A stretch of DNA of 64,000 bases from Gonapodya prolifera JEL478 (lineage: Eukaryota > Monoblepharomycota > Monoblepharidomycetes > Monoblepharidales > Gonapodyaceae), in assembly GCA_001574975.1 (NCBI GenBank), contig KQ965778.1, positions 246,894 to 310,893 on the forward strand, read 5' to 3'. This document shows positions 45,323 through 54,496 of the stretch, piece by piece; the stretch's first letter is position 1; the number at the start of each line of letters is the position of its first letter. Both the position numbers and the translations under genes were made by a program. The notes under the pieces were generated by a model. That model saw only the letters and a list, made by a program, of their open reading frames with translations, was not told the origin of the DNA and did not search any database.

Positions 45323-46481
45323 ATGCAGCGACGTTGCGGACCTTGCGGCGCTGCTTTCTCCACACCGGAATTGATTCAACTGGTATTCCGCTTTCTACCA
45401 CCAAAAGACATCACTTCGTGTGCGCGTGTTTGGGACGTTCTCTTTTCTTCCGGTTCGGCAACTGTCGCCTCCCGTGGTGCAACGTTGTGAATATTCTCTC
45501 ACTTCAAACTCCAGCAAATCGTGGTATCCAATCGCTCTCGGCTCTTTGTGGAAAACGTGGACGATTAGCGGTGAAGCGCGCAGCAATCTACGGCTATACG
45601 CCTTCCGCTCGTTCGACCCTGGCAAGGTGGACCAGCTGATACATCCAAAACAAAATATATAGGATGGATGGGCTCGAGGAAGAACCACCAGATGAAAAAG
45701 GCCCCGCCGTTATTGAGGCCTTGTTTTTGGTGAAGCGGCACGTTCGTCAGATGGACATTAGAGTCACTATCCGATTCTTTCTTCTCTGCGTGGGCATCAA
45801 TGGCATTTGACCAAGCTAAGAACATCACCATATCGAAAATGAACAATTTCACACCACTGCATCTCCTTGGCTAACACAGCTTCTAAAAAGAAGCACATCT
45901 TTGAGTCTACTATGGGTGAAACTTTTGGGCTATACCAAATGGTCGCTCCCTTTGGAGTGCAAGCGCACTTTGAAGCAACTGACATTGAAGCCGTCAAGTT
46001 GTATCAAGCTGACAACTTTTCCAAACTTTCGGAGATCCAAAATCTTCGCTTCCTCTGTTGCCAGGGCGAACTTGAGGAGGTTGAATGCATCCAGAATCTT
46101 CCTCATAAGCTGAAGGTTCCATACATGACCACCCCTCAGAAGCTACAAACATTGCTGAGGAATGTTGGAACGGACTTGGTGTCACAAGATATGACAATGA
46201 CTTTATGCACTTCCAAATTCAGCCAGATTTTGCTCGAGCAATAGCCGAGAACTGTCCACAGTTGAAGCACTTGAGGCTCGATGAGATTGACGCAGTGGAT
46301 TTAAGGGTTGCGATTTACCTGGCCGCAACTCTTCCCGATCTCGCAATACTTGAATTTTGGAGCCATCCTTGCGTGTGGGGAACAGAAGTTTATCCAAACA
46401 TGTTAGGCAAACTTAAATTCGACGCACTTGTGAAGAGTCGCAGCGAGCCGCTACGTGTCTGTTTTGAGTGGTCAGCGCAGG
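45323..46481 (+). pseudogene. F-box/LRR-type protein, first tandem copy (dead)
   Basis: The F-box starts MQRRCGPCG..FSTPELIQLVFRFLPPKDITSCARV and should continue after an intron as CKSWYPIALGSLWKTW, as in the second copy. The donor GT is GG here (45433), so the intron cannot be spliced normally. Further stops and shifts occur after PKQNI (45662) and near 45860. Leucine-rich segments remain readable (LSEIQNLRFL, NCPQLKHLRLDEID, LAATLPDLAILEFW). The type is the common fungal F-box followed by irregular LRRs and is not related to the cysteine-rich family. Confidence 0.75.
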
Positions 46482-46570
46482 TTCGATTGAAGACGCAGTC
46501 GAAGCGTCTCTGCCTTCGCTCTGAGGAGTGCGACATTTGCCTCTGCTCTTCCACGGATATTTCTCAAACC

Positions 46571-47794
46571 ATGCAGCGGCAATCGAGACCCTGGGATGAG
46601 ACGTTTTCTGTTCCTAAGCAGCTGCAACTCGTAATCGGCTCTCTACCGCCACCAGATATCGCTTCGTGCGCGCTCGTTTGGTAAGATTTCGGGTTCACTT
46701 TGAGTAGCTACAGCGGCCCAGGTTCTATTGACGCAACGAGCTTATTTTCGACTTTCGTTATGACTCCAGCAAAGCTTGGTATCCTGTTGCTCTCAGTTCT
46801 TTGTGGAAAACGTGGAGGATAAGCAGTTTTGGTCGCAGCAATCAACAACTTGATATCTTTCGCTCATTCAACCCATTGAAGGTTGAACAGCTCATACATC
46901 CAAAGCACATTACGTTGGCATATCTCGAGGATGATTCATCAGAAGACAAATTTCTCATCATCATGGAAGCGCTGCTTTCAGTGAAACGTCCTGTTTGCAG
47001 TTGGACATTGTATTCGGTGTCAAACGGAATCTTCATGCTGTGGGCGTCGGTGGTACTTGTGTTTACCTCTGTCTCACCTTGGCTCACGCAGTTTCTAAAA
47101 AGGTGCATATCGCTGAACCGGCTTACGTACTACTTGGTTACGAAGAAGATAACGAGTCGTACAAGTGGGCACTCCCTCTCGAGCGCAAGAAGATTTTGAA
47201 GCGACCAGCGCTCGAGCCTAACGTGGCTGTGAACTTTTCAAAGCTTTTCGAATTTCAAAATCTCGTCGCCATAAGTTTTCATTGAGATTTCGACAGGTGC
47301 AACACATCCAGACTCTAGTGAACCTTCGTGAGCTCGAGGTCCCCCGTTCAATGTACTCTCAGCGCCTTTACATAATGCTCAACAATGTTGGGACGCAGCT
47401 TCTCTCGTTTGGCGTATTAAGTGATGCAAGTGATGAATTCAGACTTCCTCCTGCAGAAATTGGATCAGCTGAGAACTGTCCAAACTTGAGGAGCTTGAGC
47501 CTTGCTGGGTTTGCAATGTCGGTGGAACTGAACGTTTTGATTTACTTTGCAGCAGCTCTTCCTCATCTTGCAATATTTCAATTATGGAAGGAAAGCAGCC
47601 TGTGGGGAACCGACATTTACCCAGACATGGTGGGGAAGCTTGCATTTGATGCCATTGTGAGGGGACGCAAGGAACGATTACGTATATATTTCAAGTGGTC
47701 TTCCGATGGACCTTATGGACAAGCTACCGATTTGGACACGTTGACTGTTAAGACACATGCTGGATGCACTCCAATTGGTTTTTTTTGGGAGTGA
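46571..47794 (+). pseudogene. F-box/LRR-type protein, second tandem copy (two frameshifts)
   Basis: Exon 1 (46571-46680) plus exon 2 from 46770 gives a typical F-box: LQLVIGSLPPPDIASCALVCKAWYPVALSSLWKTW; the intron has GT-AG ends. Comparison with the first copy indicates one missing base near 46996 and another frame change near 47283. Between and after them the LRR-like region is open (SKLFEFQNLV, NCPNLRSLSLAGF, AAALPHLAIFQLW) until 47794. Better preserved than the first copy; it could be functional if the two shifts are base-calling errors. Confidence 0.7.
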
Positions 47795-47992
47795 TCGCGT
47801 AGCGGTCAATGAAGGAGAGCTATGTGACTTTTGTAACTCTGAAAAATGCACGTTTAACATTTGAAGCGACGTCATAATTGCATCTGCGTGATTTCACATC
47901 GAACTTGTGAAGAAAAACAAAATGAAATTTTCTTTCTTCCCCCTTACAATATGGAGAGTTCACTTTGGTACATTTCTACCAGCCTGGACTAC

Positions 47993-48601
47993 CTATTCTG
48001 ATACGTAGTGGGAGGAAAGCCTTGATGAGTGTTCGATCATCTGGCGAAAACAACCAATAAAGTACGAACCGCTTCTCCGCCTTCTCCAGTGACTCATGCT
48101 CATCGAATCAGTCAGCTTCTCCGCCGACACAAGCTCAAACTCAAGCGTCTTAATGACCTCCCCAAACAGCCGCCTTCCTGCCCCGAGCAATCGGCCAACC
48201 ACATTGATGTACATCTCGTCGACCAGGTCCGCCCGTAAAAAGTCTTGAATGAGCACGCCTCCGTCCAAATAAATGGACTCAAATCCCTTCTTCTCCAGGT
48301 TGTCCAAAATTGAATTCGGGGAGCCCTTCACTATTTCAATTCCAATGGTCTTGTAGTTCAAGTTTTCAGGAGGACCCGTAATCGACCTGCTCGCGACAAA
48401 CACAGGTTTGTCGTACGGCCATTTGTCAAATTCTGAAACGGTATTAAATGTTTCTCGTCCCATTAAGAGACAGTCCACTTTCGACCAGAACTCCTTGTAG
48501 GGAGTTTCTGGGCAAGGAAGTGATGTCAGCCAGTCGATTGAGCCATCACGGGTAGCAATGAAGCCATCAAGTGATGTTGCGATGAATACGTGCACCTTCA
48601 T
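47993..48601 (-). CDS. dihydrofolate-reductase-like / RibD C-terminal domain protein
   Basis: Intronless, 202 aa. It has the RibD-C/DHFR fold signature of the bacterial YyaP/YwjB type: MKVHVFIATSLDGFIA at the start, SIDWL, LLMGRETF near residue 48, SRSI, IYLDGGVLIQDFL, YINVVGRLLGAGRRLF. Such proteins bind NADPH and resemble DHFR, but most have no proven substrate. The last 40 residues, Arg/Ser-rich, do not match the family end, so a late frameshift or altered 3' end is possible. It has no introns while most neighbours do, and relatives are mainly bacterial, so lateral acquisition is possible. Confidence 0.85.
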   Translation of the reverse strand: MKVHVFIATSLDGFIATRDGSIDWLTSLPCPETPYKEFWSKVDCLLMGRETFNTVSEFDKWPYDKPVFVASRSITGPPENLNYKTIGIEIVKGSPNSILDNLEKKGFESIYLDGGVLIQDFLRADLVDEMYINVVGRLLGAGRRLFGEVIKTLEFELVSAEKLTDSMSMSHWRRRRSGSYFIGCFRQMIEHSSRLSSHYVSE

Positions 48602-48661
48602 CGGTGTGCGAGAGAGAGACAGAGAGTTTGTGTGGAAGATCCTCAGTTTCGCCGGAGGCTA

Positions 48662-48964
48662 CTATTTTTGGAAACATGGCATGGCCCCATCCCACCAGTC
48701 TTGAAGCCACATCAAACCAAGGTTGCGAGACTCGATTGACTGCAAGCCAATTAATGCACCTCGTTCACCGTCACCGATAATCGTACGTAAGATACAGATC
48801 TCCAAAAAAAGATTCTCTTTTACCACTCTGCCGTGCAATGCCCTCATAAAAATGCCTCTCGGTGTGTCAAAAGGGGTGAATTCTATCTCGCACCGTCGAT
48901 CTAGATCTCTGAAAGCATGGTCGTGTGCATCTAAAATTTGAAATGGGTGAATTAAGACGCACAT
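48662..48964 (-). CDS. hypothetical 100-aa protein
   Basis: An open frame with an even, soluble composition (IEFTPFDTPRGIFMRALHG, GERGALIGLQSIESRNLG). The pattern faintly resembles beta-trefoil/AbfB repeats, which is too weak to name. It may be an exon of a longer gene. It lies upstream of the DHFR-like gene on the same strand. Confidence 0.35.
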   Translation of the reverse strand: MCVLIHPFQILDAHDHAFRDLDRRCEIEFTPFDTPRGIFMRALHGRVVKENLFLEICILRTIIGDGERGALIGLQSIESRNLGLMWLQDWWDGAMPCFQK

Positions 48965-49113
48965 GACACCAAGTCGCTACAGTAGAACAGTCGAAGGGGT
49001 ATCAGTCAATTGTAATTTTATTCATTCATTAATTTTATGTTCGTATCTAAATCACAAAGTGTTTGAATGTATACGTGCGGGCAAACTTCAGACAGTGTGC
49101 AGATGAATATTCT

Positions 49114-50484
49114 TCAGTCGCTACCACCGGTCATTTGCGCCTTCGCCAACGCCGCGAGAACGTGGCTGTCAAATTTCACTGGGATCAGAATACCTCAATT
49201 CCGGGATGTGCACCATCAAGATCTCGACGGTAAGTCGGTTTGACGCAGAGGAATCACATACCGATAATGCGTCGGTCCATCACCGTAACTGTAGCTCGGA
49301 CAATCTTAATCCGCTCGGTGCATCCCGCTTGTAGGAGAGCGTCCTCCACCTTCGTCCACACTATCAGAAGGGTCATGTTCAGAGACAGATCCCGGAGTAG
49401 ATGTTAATTGAACTGAATTCACCTGGAACGACTGCGCCGGCAAGGATATGGTACTCTCGAACCCGCTTACCGACCGTGCAGCCAAGCCTGGCGGCAGCGT
49501 TCTTGCATCGTCCGTTGAGGGACATCATCGCGTGGGTGCACAGTGTAACGCTAGAAAGACATCATCATGACGTTAATAAGAGTATCAAGCGGTATGCACG
49601 TTCAATGCGTCCTCACCGAGATTCGTACTGTCGATCCCTGTTCAAAAGAGTGGATGCGTCTTATGGTTCAGAAAGTCTTATATCATGATGAGCCATAGGT
49701 GCAGGTCGTACCCACCAGAGCTTCTTCACGTTTGTTGCTACCTGAGCGTCTGGGACCCTCGCGTGGCCTCGCAACAAGTCGCTCCAATAGTTCAAGGACA
49801 AAACCTCGCCCAAATGGGGCCTACAGTGATGCGAGATAACATCAGATATATCATTCTGCGAGGGATGAGGTTTACCACGTACTAAAAGACCCGGGCGCAG
49901 ACCCCAGTCTTCCCTGAGTCACGCGCCAGCAGCACTGATTCCCCACTCTTTGAAATGTACCACCCATTCCGTGGATGGTCGTTCTTCCACTCCTCGTGAA
50001 AATTGGTGGCATCCTCGGAGGTCAATCCTCGATCAACTTTGAGTGCCCAGTGTTGTGTTTTGATCTTGGAGAAAGCATCTTAGAATACGAGGGCGGGTTC
50101 TTTCTCAAGCTTGACGGTACAAAGAGAGCCACCGACGTCCGCTGTAGGCAAAACTGTGAATACAATGGCCGGGGTGGTAAGAAGTGGAACCGCAACTCAC
50201 CGATACCAGAATCGAAGTGACCGTCATGGCGAGCTTCATCCAGAACGATCTGAAGAAATAGGAGCCAAGAATACACGACGGAAATAGCACTATTCAAGAA
50301 TAAAGCTACCTTTAAATGGCGAAGGAAGTAATCAAAAATCTTGTTTTGAAGCGTCACAGGTGGATTCCAAGCAAGCTGTTGATAAACAAGTTAGGCCTTC
50401 TCGCAAGAGCTTGGAGGCGTTGAGACAAGGGACGTACCGATTGAGGAACTTCTTGACTTTCGTATCATGGGTTCCAATGTCGGC
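49114..50484 (-). pseudogene. strawberry-notch (SBNO) helicase-like protein, C-terminal part
   Basis: Reading down the minus strand from 50484: ADIGTHDTKVKKFLNR, then (intron) LLGI, TLQNKIFDYFLRHLK, (intron) VLDEARHDGHFDSGI, LALKVDRGLTSEDATNF, GWYISKSG, CTHAMMSLNGRCKNAA, GCTVGKRVREYHILAGAV, VWTKVEDALLQAGC, RIIG and the end GGSD. This is the helicase-C/C-terminal order of SBNO proteins. A one-base shift in LLGI/HP and a TAA in the FSKI exon show it is not intact. It abuts Ty3 integrase at 50485. Joined in thought to 28785-31970 it continues the same protein (NAFEAL + ADIGTHDTK). Confidence 0.85.
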
Positions 50485-52540
50485 CAAGTGTTGAAGGCGG
50501 AGGCAATATGTGAGGTAAGTCAATGCAGAAGGTTGGCACCTTGGTTGCTGGGGTGCACCAGACTGGAAGATGACGTGGTGGAGGAGCCAGCGTGCAATAG
50601 AGGTAGAGCAAGCATTGGGAAGAGCTCTGGTCCACGCCCACTTGTCGCCATCGTCCATAACAACAACAATATACTTGTTGCCCTGGCAAGAGTGCCAAAA
50701 AGGTCCCAGGATATCAGTTCCAAGAGTGTGGCTGGGAGATGCTATGTCCTTTGGCATGAGAAGTCCAGGTGGCTGATGTGGAGGCAACTTGTGAGAATGG
50801 CAGGTGTGGCAGTTGGGAACCCAAGTACGAACATCACTAGCCATGTGCAGCCACCAGAAGCAGTGCCGCGCGGCTTCAAAAGTACAGTTGCGTCCAAAGT
50901 GAGTGCTACCAGTGAGTTTGTTCTGGAGAGCACATAGGATATCTGGAGAAATGGATCATGGAACGGCAAGGCACTCAATCTTGGTGGTGGAGTAACATTG
51001 CTTGGTTCAATTGAGACATTGAGAGATGCAAATGACTGGTTTGAGCTTGGAGTTGTCAGGGTGTTTCTGGAGGAGGATATTAGCAATACCAGTGAAGGAA
51101 GCATCAGTCTCAACAATGGTGGGGAGAGCAGGATCAAACTAAGTCTGTTCCACAGCATTGATGAGGGCCTGTTTGATGTTTTTGTAGGCTTTTTGGTGCT
51201 CAGAAGTCCAGGAGTCGGGGTTCCATTTGCCGGGTGTGTCAGGGGGAATGGGCGAGGGTGGCTGAGTGAGGCCGTGAGCACGCCGGGGCGTGCGAGAGAC
51301 GAGTACGAGAGTGAACCAAGAGAGGGAGAGCCAAGAGGTTGCGCCAAGTGACCAGAGAGACAAGCGAGACGAGGGGGAAAAGATGAGCAAGCGAGAGTGA
51401 GGATCGAAGTCAGAACTTATTTTGTAGCAGTTTACATTCATTTATGAATCGCCAGATTCTAGTTTATGCTAAGAGGATGAAGTCCAACTGCTGGGTGAAG
51501 TCCAAAAGCTTCCGGATTTGATGAATGGTGCCAAAGGTTGGCCACAGCAACTTGTGAGGGAGCTCGCCCAAGCCCCTTGCAGGTGCGTGCTTGAGGTCTT
51601 TGAGTGAGGCAATGATAGTGGAGAAGCCAGGGATAAACAACAAGTGGAATGAAATAACGCCAATGAAGATGGAGAGGTTGTCACATGTGGTTGGAGGAGG
51701 GGCGTTCAAGATTGCCTTGATCTTTGCTGGGTCGGGTTGGGTACCAGTTGGGGTGACGAGACGGCCAAGGTAAGGTAGAGATGGTGCACAGAAGGTGCAT
51801 TTCAAAGGCTTGAGAGCAAGGTTATAGTTGCAGATTTGTTGGTGAGCAAGGGCAAGGTGATTGAGGTGGTCATCAAAGGTGCAGGAGAAAATGATGATGT
51901 CGTCCAGATAGACCAGTGCACACCACCGCTTGAGTCCAGACAAAAGAAGGTCCATATTGCACTGGAAGGTGGAGGGTGTGTTGGTGAAACCGAAGGGAAG
52001 GAACAACCACTCAAAGTGGCCGTGGGCAGTGGTGAAAACAAGTCAGTGGCACTCGGCAGGGTCCAGACAGATGTTCCAGAATCCCCACATGAGATTGAGG
52101 GAGGTGATCCACAAGTATCCGCAAAGAGTGTCCAATGTGTCGGCGATGCGGGGCAGTGGTCCAGAATGGCACACTTGTTGAGTTTGCGATAGTCAACTGC
52201 AAAATGCTAACTTCCAACCTTCTTTGGAGCCATGAGGACCAGCGCCGAGTACAGAGAAAAGGACGGAGCAAGTGGGTTGTTGCTTGTGTACTTGTCCATG
52301 TGCTCTTTCATGAGGTCATTCTCAGCAGCGGAGTGGTGGTAGCGGCGACCAACAATTGGGTCAGTGGTGTCAAAGGGGGACGCGTGCAGGGGGGAAGCGA
52401 GACTGGCCAAGATCCACTGTGGTAGCAGTGAAACAGTCGCAGTGGTGGAGGAGGAGAGCGGTGAGACAGTGGAATTGGTCTCGTCCCAGATCAGAGAAAC
52501 GTTCAGCAGGGCAATGCAAAGTCGGAACAACATGCTGATC
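50485..52540 (-). mobile_element. Ty3-type pol fragment: RT, RNase H, N-terminal half of integrase
   Basis: On the minus strand: RYHH..ENDLMKEHMDKY and LMAPKK (start of RT, about 52.3 kb), FGFTNTPSTFQ, LVYLDDIIIFS (the YxDD catalytic box), YLGRLVTPTG, the tether DSWTSEHQKAYKNIKQAL, RNase H ETDASF, the integrase zinc finger (HFGRN..HCFWW..CHTC), GTDILGPFW, and a NQGAN where the catalytic second Asp is Asn. Frame changes occur in RNase H and integrase. A solo LTR interrupts the tether (51236-51581). Gag, protease and LTR ends are absent. It stops at 50485 precisely where the SBNO remnant starts. Confidence 0.85.
51236..51581 (-). mobile_element. solo LTR nested in the Ty3 pol
   Basis: 346 bp, starting TGCAAGGGGCTTGGGC and ending CCTGACA on the minus strand, with CACC on both sides. 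Removing it restores the pol frame KHAP/GKWNPDSW, so it inserted into an already resident element and then lost its interior by LTR recombination. Confidence 0.8.
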
Positions 52541-53138
52541 TGGAAGAAAAACCCCAGGAAGAGTCAAATGCCAAACTTACAGTCACTGAGTCCGTTGACC
52601 AAGCCCAAACCTTTTGACAAAAGCACTCCCACTGGAAATTGCAAACGCCTTGTGAACAGTTAACAGAGAGTTCTTTGGGGAACATACAGACGCCTCCAAA
52701 AGAGGTTGCAAAACCTCCCTTGAGCGATTTACTGACGTCTGGAAAAGAAGTTCCAAAGGCCGGTGTCTCTACTATGGTCAGTGATGGTCGCTTATTGTTT
52801 GTACTTCGAAACTCACAACTGGCCGGAGTTCGATATTTTGTTATTTACTTGGCGCTCTGCATGAACAACCACTGCGTCCGTCAGATCAATAGTCTTTACA
52901 TTGGTTCGCGCCGCCTTTTTAAGGGTAGATGGCAGGATCACTGCCTGAGAGTATTTTGAGCGAGATCGAATCCCAGCGAACCAAGTGTCTGCAAATCACA
53001 AGTGGGTGACTTGTTTGAACCAAGGCAGAAAGCAAAGTTGAACGGTGGTCATTTTGTTGAAAGTTGCCAAACTTTGGGCAACGGTAGTGATTAAATTGGT
53101 CCTCTTCAAGGCTATCAAAATATTTCAACATCAAAAGA
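52541..53138. other. unassigned stretch between Ty3 pol and kinase remnant
   Basis: Plus frames contain a Ser/Pro-rich stretch (52639-52800) that might be the lost N-terminus of the kinase. No motif is recognised and no splice joint is convincing. Confidence 0.35.
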
Positions 53139-54225
53139 ATGCTCGGATATGGTGGGAACGGGGTAGTCTTGGGTTGCAAGAGAAATGTCAACGGCGTATC
53201 GGTCGCTGTAAAGTTTCTGGTTTCGTCAAGGAGCGCGAACTCGGAACAATCGATTATGCAGCAAATCTCACACCCATCAATCTGCCATCTTCTTGACTCA
53301 TGGGAAGAATTCGGTTTCATATGAATTTTGGTCATGGAGGCAGTCGGAAAAGTTTGGATTTCTGGGACGAAGGGGATGACTGCCAGAAACAATAACGGAC
53401 AAATAGATTATTGCTAGTTGGAGGGTGCAAACAAAATCTCGCTGTTCGAATGTAAGGATCGTTGGTGTTGCAGTAACTGCATGTGAATTTCAACTGTCAT
53501 TTCCGACTCTAGTTTGCAAGGCAAAGATCGAACGAAACGAGTTACTTAGTGATGACACTATCGCAGCGATATTTCATCGAGTCGCGTCCGCAGTTGGGTA
53601 CCTTCATCCGCGCGAATCTTTCACCTGGATTTAAAGGCAGAGAACGGTGAGTCATGAAAGGCCCCATCCCATTGATTACATTACAATTGAACATACAATT
53701 ACCACTACAATCAGTCCTTATTGACAAAAATATGATTGCAAAGGTCATCGACTTTGGCCATGCACGACAAACAGACCCTCACAAACCAACGTCGCGCAAC
53801 GCTTCGACGTATGGAACCACTTACCTGAGCCCGCCGAGGATGACTACTGCCTTCTTTCGCACTCCTGATGGCGTCCCTGTTCTGCGGCAATCAGGATTTT
53901 GGGCGGATGTGTGGGCGCTTGGTTTGATCCTACGCCAGTTGATCCGTGGACAGCTCCCACCAAGCCACGACAACGATATGGAGCGCATATGGCTCGCCCC
54001 TCCTTGAACCCCGGGTACATGGAGCGCTGACACGTCCAAAGGCAAAAGAGGTGAGCGAACTTCGTCAATGGCATGAAGTTTTTCATTATTAAAGCCCCCC
54101 TTCATGCCAGGCCGTCTCATAGACTTTACGAAAAAAATTCTTACTGTTGATGCAAACAAGCGCATCACCACGACAGAAGTTTTTGCCCACGACGCCCTCA
54201 AAATCCCTAATTATTTAACTTATCT
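53139..54225 (+). pseudogene. serine/threonine protein kinase, broken
   Basis: Kinase subdomains in order: glycine loop GYGGNGVV, VAVKFL (catalytic Lys), SEQSIMQQISHPSI, ILVMEA hinge, DDTIAAIFHRVASAVGYLH, HLDLKAEN catalytic loop, VLIDKNMIAKVIDFGHA (DFG), GTTYLSPP, WADVWALGLILRQLIRG and TVDANKRITTTEVFAHDALK. The frame shifts by one base between GYLHPRE and FHLDLKAEN (about 53610), and the hinge exon runs into a stop at 53385. The APE motif is replaced by SPP. Introns flank the catalytic loop. Substrate and family branch are unknown. Confidence 0.7.
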
Positions 54226-54496
54226 GCAAATCAAATCATCTCTTTGTTGCAAATATAAACCTTTTTGTGCTTAAACGATATTCGAATGGGTGTTGGTTTC
54301 GTTGATTCGTCTCGGAAACGTGATCCGATGACGTCACCAAACTACAAAGGGTGCAGATTCCAAGATCAAAATTGCACGTTCCTCATTTGTTTGTATCAAA
54401 ATATAAGAGTGCATGGGCCCAATGTACCTCAAACATAGTATGTATTATGATAATCACAACTTGTACATTGTCGTTACCCAATAGTGGGAGTGGTCA

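Larger units (their letters stand above)
45241..47794 (+). repeat. tandem direct duplication of an F-box/LRR gene (unit about 1.24 kb)
   Basis: The unit starts with TTCGATTGAAGACG at 45241 and again at 46482, followed by a promoter stretch and an ATGCAGCG start in both. The 3' end of the first coding unit runs directly into the upstream region of the second, so the first copy lost its own 3' end at the junction. Confidence 0.8.
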
